From the NCBI GenBank assembly GCA_028284005.1, contig JANQSO010000005.1, positions 124,001 to 188,000 of the forward strand: a stretch of 64,000 nt of DNA, given 5' to 3'. Position 1 is the stretch's first letter. Each line of letters starts with the position of its first letter. Shown here piece by piece: positions 8,478 through 17,260 of the stretch. Under the pieces are notes generated by a model, which was not told where the DNA came from, did not search any database, and was given only the letters and a program-made list of their open reading frames with translations. The stretch is from Flavobacteriaceae bacterium (GTDB taxonomy: Bacteria > Bacteroidota > Bacteroidia > Flavobacteriales > Flavobacteriaceae). Made by a program: the position numbers and the translations under genes.

Positions 8478-9488
8478 ATGAAACGTAGAAAATTTATTCA
8501 GAACGCATCGCTCACAGGTTTGGGAGTGGTCGCAGGTGCTGCAACTTTAAGTTGTAAAGAAACTACTCCAGAAAACCCTTCAGAAGAAATCAATAAACCA
8601 TTAGCTGTTACTACCGGGACATTCCCAATTGTTATTGCAACCTGGGATGTGCCTAATGCTACTGCAAAAGCATGGGAAGTGCTCCAAAATGACAGATCTG
8701 CCCTGGATGCTGTTGAAATGGGCTGCATGGTAGAAGAAGCTAATGCCGAAGGGCAGTCTGTAGGACTAGGAGGCTTACCGGATAGAGACGGCAATGTCAC
8801 TCTTGATGCCTGTATTATGAATAAAGAAGGTAATTACGGGGCAGTAGTATGTATGCAAAACATAATTCACCCCATTTCTGTAGCTCGCAAGGTCATGGAA
8901 GAAACTCCTCATGTGATCTTAGCAGGAAAAGGTGCTGAGAAGTTTGCAGTTTCGGAAGGTTTTAAGAGAGAAAACTTACTAACCGAAGCATCCAAAAAAA
9001 AATGGGAAGAATGGAAAAAAACATCCAAATACAAGCCTATTATCAACATAGAAAATCATGATACGATAGGAATGCTTGCTATCGATAAAAACGGGGATAT
9101 CTCCGGAGGATGTACCACAAGTGGCCTGGCTTATAAAATGGCGGGGCGTGTTGGGGATTCTCCTATTATTGGTTCGGGTTTGTTTATTGATAATGAAGTG
9201 GGAGGCGCAACAGCTACCGGTATGGGCGAGGAAGTTCTAAAGACTGTTGGAAGTTTTCTAATTGTTGAACTTATGAGGCAAGGAAGAACACCCCAGGAAG
9301 CGTGTGAAGAAGCCATAGCACGTATCATTAAAAAGAGCCCAAACATTGAGGGTTTTCAGGTAGGATACATTGCCATGAACAAACAGGGGGAAACAGGTGC
9401 TTATTGTATTCATGAAGGGTTTTCAACAACCAAATATGAAAACGGAACCAATGAGAATACTCCTGTAGATTTCTATAACAAAGCATAG
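8478..9488 (+). CDS. Tat-exported lipoprotein N4-(beta-N-acetylglucosaminyl)-L-asparaginase
   Basis: The 336-residue protein belongs to the Ntn-hydrolase asparaginase family (type 2). The region ATWDVPNATAKAWE (54-67) resembles the glycosylasparaginase N-terminal signature. The autocleavage site is HDTIG (194-198), with Thr196 as the predicted nucleophile freed by self-cleavage. The N-terminus has KRRKFIQ, a hydrophobic stretch and LSC at residues 24-26, that is, a twin-arginine signal combined with a lipobox. Export in folded form and lipid anchoring at Cys26 are inferred. Family enzymes release the sugar-linked Asn side chain from glycoproteins. Glycosyl-related genes lie 2-6 kb upstream. 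A second family member at 13.4 kb is cytoplasmic and tied to cyanophycin. Confidence 0.85.
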   Translation: MKRRKFIQNASLTGLGVVAGAATLSCKETTPENPSEEINKPLAVTTGTFPIVIATWDVPNATAKAWEVLQNDRSALDAVEMGCMVEEANAEGQSVGLGGLPDRDGNVTLDACIMNKEGNYGAVVCMQNIIHPISVARKVMEETPHVILAGKGAEKFAVSEGFKRENLLTEASKKKWEEWKKTSKYKPIINIENHDTIGMLAIDKNGDISGGCTTSGLAYKMAGRVGDSPIIGSGLFIDNEVGGATATGMGEEVLKTVGSFLIVELMRQGRTPQEACEEAIARIIKKSPNIEGFQVGYIAMNKQGETGAYCIHEGFSTTKYENGTNENTPVDFYNKA

Positions 9489-9649
9489 TAAACAGTTCTA
9501 CTTTCCTTGTATAGATCCTGGTAATCTACATGTAAGTTGATTACATTTCAAAGTATAAAAAACTGACAGAAAGAGCTTTACAAATTTCCTGTTCCCCGAA
9601 AAGAAGTCTTATAGTTTTCTTAAAAAATGGTAGCAACAAATAATTTTTG

Positions 9650-9657
9650 TAGTTTTG
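9650..9657 (+). promoter_or_regulatory. -7 element (TAGTTTTG) in front of the candidate small RNA
   Basis: Exact TAnnTTTG match, but no TTG at the expected -33 distance. No coding sequence follows before the terminator at 9706-9741. Confidence 0.4.
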
Positions 9658-9662
9658 TACTA

Positions 9663-9741
9663 CATAAGTAGGTTGATAACCTGGGTTATCGATCAAATTT
9701 GGGGCGAAGAGCCATCACTTTTGTGATGGCTCTTCTATTTT
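9663..9741 (+). ncRNA. Candidate small RNA between asparaginase and cphA
   Basis: The 286-base gap between the asparaginase gene and the 3' end of cphA holds a compact unit: a -7 element, then about 80 nt, then a strong intrinsic terminator. Within it are a small hairpin (CTAC 9660-9663 with GTAG 9668-9671), a second hairpin (GATAAC 9675-9680 with GTTATC 9685-9690, loop CTGG), a spacer rich in G, and the terminator stem. No start codon with a plausible frame is seen. It could instead be the 3' untranslated end of the upstream asparaginase mRNA. The transcript start is estimated from the promoter. Confidence 0.4.
9706..9741 (+). terminator. Strong intrinsic terminator
   Basis: Perfect 13-bp stem (9706-9718 with 9723-9735, loop TTTT) followed by TATTTTA. 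The T-rich side is on the plus strand, so it ends plus-strand transcripts (candidate sRNA or asparaginase) rather than cphA. Confidence 0.75.
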
Positions 9742-9774
9742 ATAATACCAAAAATTTATATTTCTGTGACAGGA

Positions 9775-12411
9775 TCATTGTGCGAACACTACTTCACCAC
9801 TTGCTTCTTGTTCCTTGAACTTTGTTACCAGATCCAGTGCATCCGGAATTACATCACTGCATAAAATAATAAGTGATCCCTTTTTTGCATTATTCACAGC
9901 ATAGGTGATCGCTTCTTTTTCTGAGGGAATAATAGTAGTCTTTTTATCCGGGTCCTTCATTTTAATTCCGTCATTCAGCATTTTGATCAATTCTTCTTCT
10001 GTTTTACCACGTAAACGTTTATCCTGACGAATAATAATCTCATCGAACATCTCTGCGGCAATACGGCCCATTTCATTATTGTCTTCTTTGCGCCTATCAC
10101 CAATCCCTGCTATAATTCCAACTTTAACTGTACACTCCAATGAATCCGTAAACTTCTGAAGTGCTCTCATTCCTGCAGGATTGTGTGCATAGTCCAATAA
10201 GATCTTAAAATTCTCAAATTCAAATAAATTTAGTCTTCCCGGGGTTTGCGATGCGGAAGGGATAAAGGTCTCCAAAGCTGCTTTCATATCTTCAATGCTT
10301 ATTCCTCTTATGTTAGCAGCCAAAACAGCAGCCAAAACATTTTGAATCATAAAAGTAGCCCTACCTCCATACGTCAATGGGATACTTTCTGCCTTCATAA
10401 TACGCATCTTCCAGGCGCCCCGGCATAAAGTAACATACCCATTCTCGTAGATGGCTGTAATTCCTCCTTTGCGCTGCAATGCCTGTATTCTTGGATTATT
10501 TTCATCCATAGAGAACAATGCCAAATTACAGTTAATTCCTCTTCGCATATCATATACCAGATCATCATCGGCATTCAAAATAGCATAGCCGTCCGGCAAA
10601 ACAGTTTCCGGGACAACGCCTTTTACTTTTGCCAATTGTTCTACCGTGTGAATTCCTTTGAGCCCTAAGTGGTCTGCAGCGACATTAGTTACCACTGCTA
10701 TATCACAATTGCCAAAACCAAGTCCGGCTCGTAGCAGTCCACCACGTGCACATTCCAATACGGCAAAATTCACTGTTGGGTCTTTAAGGACAAATTCAGC
10801 ACTGGCAGGGCCTGTGCAATCGCCTTTCATCAATAATCTGTTTTGAATATATACTCCATCACTAGTGGTATAACCTACTCTATACCCTTTCATTTTAGCA
10901 ATATGCGCTATCAATCGGCTGGTAGTTGTTTTCCCATTGGTTCCGGTAATGGCAACAATAGGAATTCTACCAGTATCTCCTTGCTGCGGGAACAATTTAT
11001 CCACCACCGGTGCGGCTACATTACGCGGTAATCCGGTTGTAGGAGCTAAATGCATTCTAAATCCGGGACCCGCATTCACTTCCAGTATGGCACCTCCAGT
11101 TTCTGAAAGCGGCTTACTAATATCATCTGTCATGATATCAATTCCGCAAATATCCAGGTCAATTATCTTTGAGATTCGTTCTGCCATAGAAACATTTGCA
11201 GGATGAACAATATCGGTTACATCTTCGGCAGTACCTCCTGTACTTAGATTGGCGGTGTCCTTTAAAATTAATCGTTCACCTTCAGGAAGAACAGTATCTA
11301 CTGTATATCCCGCATCTTTAATGATCGTTTTGGTAAGGTCGTTAATCGTGATCATAGTCAAGACATTTTCGTGTCCATAACCACGACGCGGGTCCTCATT
11401 TACTTTATCCACCAATTCTGTAATGGTAGATTTTCCATCTCCAATGACATGTGCGGGGGTACGCTTTGCAGCAGCGACCAATACATTATTGATCACCAAT
11501 AGCCTGTGGTCTTCCCCTGTAATAAATTTTTCAACAATGACTCTTCGGGAGACTTCTTTTGCTGCATGGAATGCCTCCAGAGCTTCTTCGTATGTATTAA
11601 TGTCAACCGTAATTCCTCTACCATGGTTCCCATCAATAGGTTTGATGACCAGCGGATAACCAACATAGCGGCACGCTTCCTCAAGGCTTCGCTCTTTACT
11701 AATAATATCTCCTCTGGGGACTTCAACTTCTGCCTGCTCAAGCAGGTATTTCGTATCTTCTTTATCACAAGCCAGCTCAACACCAATACTACTGGTCTCA
11801 CTGGTTACTGTTGCCTGAATTCTTTTTTGATTGGCACCATATCCTAACTGGCACAACGAGTACTTATTTAAGCGAATCCATGGAATACCACGACTCGCCG
11901 CTTCTTCAACGATAGAACCTGTACTGGGCCCCAGGCGTTCTGCTTCACGGAGCTCTCTCATTTCCTGAATATCCGGTTCCAGGTCATATTCTTCACCCGA
12001 GATCAATGCTTCACAAATTCTTACTGCAGCCTTAGCCGCATAGCGGCCTACATTTTCTTCAATATAAGAGAATACAACATTATAAACCCCTTCTTCACCA
12101 TAGCCACGAGTTCTTCCAAAGCCGGTGTCCATCCCTGCAAGCGTTTGTATCTCTAACGCGATATGCTCAATAATATGCCCCATCCACGTGCCTTGCTCCA
12201 CTCGTTGAAAAAATCCGCCGGGCTCTCCAACCGAACACCGGTGCGAATACATTGTTGGAAACATAGCCTCCAATCGTTCTCTAAAACCGTCAATTTTATC
12301 AGAAGGACGTTCTTCCATCTCCTCCAGGTCCAAAACCATCACTATTAGTTTATGGCGACGAACTGACCAGTAATTGGGGCCACGCATGGCATTTATCTCT
12401 CTTATTTTCAT
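9775..12411 (-). CDS. cphA: Cyanophycin synthetase
   Basis: The 878-residue protein has the usual CphA length and order: an N-terminal domain (1-160), an ATP-grasp domain (about 215-475) with GNHGRGI (261-267) and EVNAGPGFRMH (444-454), and a Mur-ligase domain with P-loop GTNGKTTT (490-497). The ATP-grasp site adds Asp to the backbone and the Mur-like site adds Arg to its side chain, giving the branched polymer cyanophycin. The enzyme is cytoplasmic. It is divergent from cyanophycinase across 96 bases, so synthesis and breakdown share one control region. No key motif is missing. Confidence 0.93.
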   Translation of the reverse strand: MKIREINAMRGPNYWSVRRHKLIVMVLDLEEMEERPSDKIDGFRERLEAMFPTMYSHRCSVGEPGGFFQRVEQGTWMGHIIEHIALEIQTLAGMDTGFGRTRGYGEEGVYNVVFSYIEENVGRYAAKAAVRICEALISGEEYDLEPDIQEMRELREAERLGPSTGSIVEEAASRGIPWIRLNKYSLCQLGYGANQKRIQATVTSETSSIGVELACDKEDTKYLLEQAEVEVPRGDIISKERSLEEACRYVGYPLVIKPIDGNHGRGITVDINTYEEALEAFHAAKEVSRRVIVEKFITGEDHRLLVINNVLVAAAKRTPAHVIGDGKSTITELVDKVNEDPRRGYGHENVLTMITINDLTKTIIKDAGYTVDTVLPEGERLILKDTANLSTGGTAEDVTDIVHPANVSMAERISKIIDLDICGIDIMTDDISKPLSETGGAILEVNAGPGFRMHLAPTTGLPRNVAAPVVDKLFPQQGDTGRIPIVAITGTNGKTTTSRLIAHIAKMKGYRVGYTTSDGVYIQNRLLMKGDCTGPASAEFVLKDPTVNFAVLECARGGLLRAGLGFGNCDIAVVTNVAADHLGLKGIHTVEQLAKVKGVVPETVLPDGYAILNADDDLVYDMRRGINCNLALFSMDENNPRIQALQRKGGITAIYENGYVTLCRGAWKMRIMKAESIPLTYGGRATFMIQNVLAAVLAANIRGISIEDMKAALETFIPSASQTPGRLNLFEFENFKILLDYAHNPAGMRALQKFTDSLECTVKVGIIAGIGDRRKEDNNEMGRIAAEMFDEIIIRQDKRLRGKTEEELIKMLNDGIKMKDPDKKTTIIPSEKEAITYAVNNAKKGSLIILCSDVIPDALDLVTKFKEQEASGEVVFAQ

Positions 12412-12479
12412 ATTGATTAGCTTTAAATTAAGAATTGCGAAAGATTATAAATATATAATTTTTTTCAGAACAAAACTCT

Positions 12480-12487
12480 TATTTTTG
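12480..12487 (+). promoter_or_regulatory. -7 element (TATTTTTG) for cphB
   Basis: Exact TAnnTTTG, 20 bases before the cphB ATG. A -33 TTG at the right distance is not seen. The 96-base cphA-cphB gap must hold promoters for both directions. Confidence 0.45.
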
Positions 12488-12507
12488 CCATCAATAAATT
12501 ACAGCCT

Positions 12508-13380
12508 ATGGACGTAAAAGGAATCTTAATCCCAATAGGAGGGAATGAAGACAAAGGAACTGAAACCACAGAAAGTTACCATCTTGAGTTTATTGAAGAA
12601 GGAATTCTATCACGTGTCGTAAAGGAAAGTGGTGGTTCGGATGCTTCAATAGTAATAATTCCCACTGCTTCCAGTATCCCCAATGAAGTTGGTGAGAATT
12701 ATTTGGATGCCTTTGGGAAATTAGGCTGCACCAATCTCCATGTAATGGATATTCGTGAACGTACACAATCTGAGGACCCAAGAAACATAGAACTTATCAA
12801 AAAAGCCGATTGCATTATGTTTTCCGGGGGAAATCAGTCTAATATTACCAATAAGATTGGTGGAACGACCATACATGACATCTTATTGGAGCGATATAAG
12901 AATGAGCCTCTTGTAATTGCCGGAACCAGTGCAGGTGCCATGTGTATGTCGCAAGAAATGATTACAGGAGGAAGCAGTACTGAAGCTTTTATTAAAGGTG
13001 CTGTTGGAATGAATAAGGGAATGGGGTTTATTCCTGACCTCATTATAGATTCTCATTTTATTCGCCGTGGGCGTTTTGGACGTTTGGCCGAAGCTGTCGC
13101 CAGATTTCCAAAATTAATCGGGATCGGACTTGCTGAAGACACCGGATTAGTAATTAAAAATTGTAATGTGGTAGAAGTAATAGGATCCGGGATGGTCATT
13201 ATTTTTAACCCCCGTAAGTTGAAACACAACAACCAATCTTTGGTAGATGAAGGAACACCCATGTCCCTAACAAATTTAAAAACTCATATTCTGGCAAACG
13301 GAGACCGTTTCGATATAAAGAAGAAAAAAGTAAAAGTGTCTCCTTTAGGGCTTACGGTCACAGATGCTCAATCTTTATAG
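12508..13380 (+). CDS. cphB: Cyanophycinase
   Basis: The 290-residue protein is a peptidase S51-family exopeptidase. It has FSGGNQ (105-110) and the nucleophile elbow GTSAGA (139-144) with Ser141. Cyanophycinase cuts cyanophycin into beta-Asp-Arg dipeptides. There is no signal peptide, so it acts on internal granules, as expected for a storage polymer. It is divergent from cphA, and its last 13 bases overlap the end of the convergent isoaspartyl peptidase gene, which uses its product. Confidence 0.93.
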   Translation: MDVKGILIPIGGNEDKGTETTESYHLEFIEEGILSRVVKESGGSDASIVIIPTASSIPNEVGENYLDAFGKLGCTNLHVMDIRERTQSEDPRNIELIKKADCIMFSGGNQSNITNKIGGTTIHDILLERYKNEPLVIAGTSAGAMCMSQEMITGGSSTEAFIKGAVGMNKGMGFIPDLIIDSHFIRRGRFGRLAEAVARFPKLIGIGLAEDTGLVIKNCNVVEVIGSGMVIIFNPRKLKHNNQSLVDEGTPMSLTNLKTHILANGDRFDIKKKKVKVSPLGLTVTDAQSL

Positions 13381-14300
13381 ATCGCAATTTCCTTTTGCCC
13401 TTCAGAATTTTTATACGCACGATACATTCCTTCGGTATTAAACGGCATCGCAATATCGCCTTTGGCATCCACAGCAATTAACCCACCGTCTCCACCAATT
13501 CTAAGAATGCGATCGTTAATCACTTCGGAAGCTGCATCCTGTAATGAATATCCTTTATATTCCATCAAGCAGGAGACATCATATGCTACCACTCCCCGAA
13601 TGAAAAATTCTCCACTCCCCGTACAACTTACCGCACAGGTCTTGTTATTGGCATAATTTCCGGCGCCTATCATAGGGCTGTCTCCTACACGCCCCCATTT
13701 TTTATTGGTCATACCTCCCGTAGATGTAGCTGCGGCAACATTTCCATTAACATCGCAAGCAACCGCGCCAACCGTTCCAAACTTGCCGTCTTTTTTAACA
13801 CTGTGGTCCAGTTGAAATTTATCACTGCCTTTGATCCCTTGCCATTGTTGATAGCGAACTTCATCATAAAAATAATCGGCACTTTCTACAGAATAGCCAT
13901 TGCTTTTAGCAAATTGCATAGCTCCCTCCCCCGCCAGAAATACATGTTCACTTTTTTCCATAACATCTCGTGCTAACGACACCGGATTTTTAATTCCTGA
14001 GATAAGAGAGACGGCTCCGGCCCGCAATGTTGCTCCTTCCATAATGGCTGCGTCCATTTCATGGCTCCCTTCGGCGGTAAAAACAGACCCTTTGCCAGCA
14101 TTGAACAACGGTGAATCCTCTAATAGTTTCACAGAGACCTCAACAGCCTCTAATGCACTACCACTATTTTCCAAAACTTTATATCCGGCTTCCAGGGCAG
14201 TATTCAAAGCAGCTTTATACTTTGCTTCCAGATCTGCAGTCATAAGCCCTTTTACAAGGGTTCCTGCACCCCCGTGGATTGCAATTGAAAATCTATTCAT
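13368..14300 (-). CDS. iaaA: Isoaspartyl peptidase / plant-type L-asparaginase
   Basis: The 310-residue protein is a type 2 asparaginase (Ntn-hydrolase) starting with the family motif AIHGGAG (7-13). Autocleavage is expected at FGTVG (174-178) with Thr176 as nucleophile, and the GDSPMIGAG and TGSGE stretches line the active site. Family enzymes hydrolyse beta-aspartyl dipeptides and asparagine. Next to cyanophycinase its likely substrate is beta-Asp-Arg, giving free Asp and Arg. There is no signal peptide, in contrast to the exported relative at 8478. Its end overlaps cphB convergently by 13 bases. Confidence 0.9.
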   Translation of the reverse strand: MNRFSIAIHGGAGTLVKGLMTADLEAKYKAALNTALEAGYKVLENSGSALEAVEVSVKLLEDSPLFNAGKGSVFTAEGSHEMDAAIMEGATLRAGAVSLISGIKNPVSLARDVMEKSEHVFLAGEGAMQFAKSNGYSVESADYFYDEVRYQQWQGIKGSDKFQLDHSVKKDGKFGTVGAVACDVNGNVAAATSTGGMTNKKWGRVGDSPMIGAGNYANNKTCAVSCTGSGEFFIRGVVAYDVSCLMEYKGYSLQDAASEVINDRILRIGGDGGLIAVDAKGDIAMPFNTEGMYRAYKNSEGQKEIAIYKD

Positions 14301-14400
14301 TTCATTTTTATTTACTTCGGAAAATTACAAATTGCATTTCAATTAATTTCGCTTCGCGCCAGAAGTTTTGTAGTTTTATACACTTCAATATAAAATAAAG

Positions 14401-17241
14401 ATGGCCAATCAAAAAAGACTCTTCCTAGTTGATGCTTATGCACTTATTTTTCGCGGATATTATGCTTTTATAAAAAACCCCAGAATTAACTCTAAAGGGA
14501 TGGATACTTCGGCCATTCTGGGCTTTACCAATTCTTTACTGGATGTTATAAAACGTGAAAGACCAGATCATTTAGCAGTTTGTTTTGATAAAGGTGGAAG
14601 TGATGCCCGTAATGAAATATTCCCTGAATACAAGGCAAACAGAGATGAAACACCCGAAGCCATAAAAATTGCTGTCCCCTATATCCAAAAGATATTAGAA
14701 GCCATGCATATTCCTATCATGGTAAAAGAAGGTTTTGAGGCCGATGATGTGATTGGAACTCTTGCCAAAAAAGCCGAAAAAGAGGGATATCAAACTTTTA
14801 TGGTAACCCCGGATAAAGATTTCGCACAATTGGTCTCTGAAAATATCTTCATGTATCGCCCGGTCTTTGGAGGTGGTTATGAAACCTGGGGAATCCCGGA
14901 AGTAAAAGCAAAGTTTGAAGTTGAAAACCCCTTGCAGGTTATAGATTTTCTGGGTATGATGGGAGATAGTGCCGATAATATTCCCGGACTTCCCGGAGTG
15001 GGAGAAAAGACCGCTAAGAAGTTTATTGCGGCCTACGGCAGTATGGAAGGCCTGCTTGCAAACACACATGAGCTAAAAGGGAAAATGAAAGAAAAGGTAG
15101 AGGCCTCCAAAGAACTTGGATTACTTTCCAAAGAACTAGCCAGAATCCTTTTGGATGTTCCGGTAGATTTTAATGAAAAGGACTTTGAAATGTCCGACCC
15201 GGACATAGAAGGGGTAAAAGGAATATTTCAGGAATTAGAGTTTAGACGCTTAACAGAAAATTTTCTAAAGACCTTTGCTGAGGGTAATAATAATGAGGAA
15301 GCACCCAAAACTTCCAAAGTAGAAACACCTAAAAAAACAAGTTCGCGAACTGCCGGAACCGGTCAATTTTCACTTTTTGGAGGCGATGGCGAACCTACTG
15401 CCGAAGCCGTAAAAACAGCTAATTCGAGAAGCACTATTGAAACAACCGAACATTTCTACCAAACCATCCACCCGGGGATGGGCACAAAGTTGTTCATTCA
15501 AAACCTTATGAAACAATCCAGTGTTTGCTTTGATACTGAAACAACAGGGTTAAATCCTTTAACTGCAGAATTGGTTGGGATTGCGTTCTCATGGGATGTT
15601 GGAAAAGGGTTTTACCTTCCCATTTCTGAAAATAAAGAAGAAGCCCAGGAAATTATTGAACAACTTCGTCCATTTTTTGAAAGTGAATCCATCGAGAAGA
15701 TCGGGCAAAATTTAAAGTACGATATAAAAGTGCTCGCCAAGTATAATGTTTCGGTAAAAGGAAAATTATTTGACACCATGTTGGCGCATTATCTCATCAA
15801 TCCGGATATGCGGCATAATATGGATGTACTCGCAGAAACCTATCTTAATTATACTCCTGTCTCAATTACAGAATTGATTGGAAAAAAGGGCAAGAATCAG
15901 TTATCAATGCGTGAGGTTCCCATCGAAAAACAAACTGAATATGCCGTAGAAGATGCAGATATTACCCTACAGCTAAAGGAGCATTTTCAAAATGAATTGG
16001 GCGAAGCCAATACTCAAAAATTGTTTGATGAAATTGAGATCCCCTTATTGCGAGTCCTGGCCGATATGGAGCTGGAAGGTATCAACCTGGATAAAGATTT
16101 TCTGAAAGGATTGTCTCTAGAATTGGATAATGACATTGCCAAACTGGAAAAAGCTATTTATGAAGCGGCCGGAGTAGAATTTAACATTGCTTCACCAAAA
16201 CAATTGGGCGAAATTCTATTTGATAAAATGAAGTTGGTAGATAAACCGAAGAAAACCAAAACAGGCCAGTATTCTACTGCCGAGGATGTGTTGTCTTATC
16301 TTGCAAAGGATCATAAGATAATTCGCGATGTATTAGAATACCGTGGTTTATCAAAATTAAAAAGCACCTATGTAGATGCATTACCGGAGCAGGTGGACCC
16401 TGCTACAAATCGTGTCCATACCGATTATATGCAAACAGTTGCCGCCACCGGAAGGTTAAGCAGCAACAATCCTAACTTACAGAATATCCCTATTCGTACG
16501 GAGCGTGGCCGTGAAGTTAGAAAAGCATTCGTTCCACGAGATAAAAACCATATTTTACTGGCTGCAGATTATTCGCAAATTGAACTGCGTATCATTGCGG
16601 CGTTGAGTGAAGAAGAAACCATGATAAAGGCATTTAAAGACGGTGAGGACATTCACGCTTCTACAGCTGCAAAAGTATTTAACGTGCCCTTGGGAGAAGT
16701 TACCCGCGAGCAAAGAAGTAATGCAAAAACAGTAAACTTTGGAATTATCTACGGAGTTTCGGCATTTGGATTGAGCAACCAGACAGACCTTTCCAGGACC
16801 GAAGCCAAAGAGTTGATCGAAACTTATTACAAGACCTACCCAAAACTTCGCAACTACATGAGTGAATTGGTAGATTTTGCACGCGACAATGGTTATGTGC
16901 AAACAGTATCGGGGCGTCGCAGATATTTAAAGGACATTAATTCTCGAAATGCCGTTGTGAGAGGTGCTGCAGAACGAAATGCTGTAAATGCTCCTATTCA
17001 AGGGAGTGCCGCAGATATTATAAAGATAGCGATGATCAATATTCACAAAAAAATGGCAGAGGCAGGCTACAAAAGTAAAATGCTGCTCCAGGTACATGAC
17101 GAATTAGTATTTGATGTCCATAAACCTGAATTAGAAAAGCTTAAAGTTCTTATTAAAACCGAAATGGAAAGCGCCTACAAACTAGCTGTCCCACTAGACG
17201 TTGAATTAGGACTAGGAGAAAACTGGCTGGAGGCGCATTAA
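14401..17241 (+). CDS. polA: DNA polymerase I
   Basis: The 946-residue protein has three domains in the usual order. The 5'-3' exonuclease occupies about 1-300. The proofreading 3'-5' exonuclease begins with CFDTETTGL, so its DxE metal site is intact. The family A polymerase domain has motif A (AADYSQIELR), the O-helix RSNAKTVNFGIIYG and motif C (VHDELVFDV). The enzyme removes RNA primers and fills gaps in replication and repair. A variable linker (about 300-345) rich in Lys, Thr and Glu joins the first two domains. It is monocistronic and converges on the DUF5916 gene 19 bases away. Confidence 0.95.
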   Translation: MANQKRLFLVDAYALIFRGYYAFIKNPRINSKGMDTSAILGFTNSLLDVIKRERPDHLAVCFDKGGSDARNEIFPEYKANRDETPEAIKIAVPYIQKILEAMHIPIMVKEGFEADDVIGTLAKKAEKEGYQTFMVTPDKDFAQLVSENIFMYRPVFGGGYETWGIPEVKAKFEVENPLQVIDFLGMMGDSADNIPGLPGVGEKTAKKFIAAYGSMEGLLANTHELKGKMKEKVEASKELGLLSKELARILLDVPVDFNEKDFEMSDPDIEGVKGIFQELEFRRLTENFLKTFAEGNNNEEAPKTSKVETPKKTSSRTAGTGQFSLFGGDGEPTAEAVKTANSRSTIETTEHFYQTIHPGMGTKLFIQNLMKQSSVCFDTETTGLNPLTAELVGIAFSWDVGKGFYLPISENKEEAQEIIEQLRPFFESESIEKIGQNLKYDIKVLAKYNVSVKGKLFDTMLAHYLINPDMRHNMDVLAETYLNYTPVSITELIGKKGKNQLSMREVPIEKQTEYAVEDADITLQLKEHFQNELGEANTQKLFDEIEIPLLRVLADMELEGINLDKDFLKGLSLELDNDIAKLEKAIYEAAGVEFNIASPKQLGEILFDKMKLVDKPKKTKTGQYSTAEDVLSYLAKDHKIIRDVLEYRGLSKLKSTYVDALPEQVDPATNRVHTDYMQTVAATGRLSSNNPNLQNIPIRTERGREVRKAFVPRDKNHILLAADYSQIELRIIAALSEEETMIKAFKDGEDIHASTAAKVFNVPLGEVTREQRSNAKTVNFGIIYGVSAFGLSNQTDLSRTEAKELIETYYKTYPKLRNYMSELVDFARDNGYVQTVSGRRRYLKDINSRNAVVRGAAERNAVNAPIQGSAADIIKIAMINIHKKMAEAGYKSKMLLQVHDELVFDVHKPELEKLKVLIKTEMESAYKLAVPLDVELGLGENWLEAH

Positions 17242-17260
17242 AATTAACACTTAATCTTTC

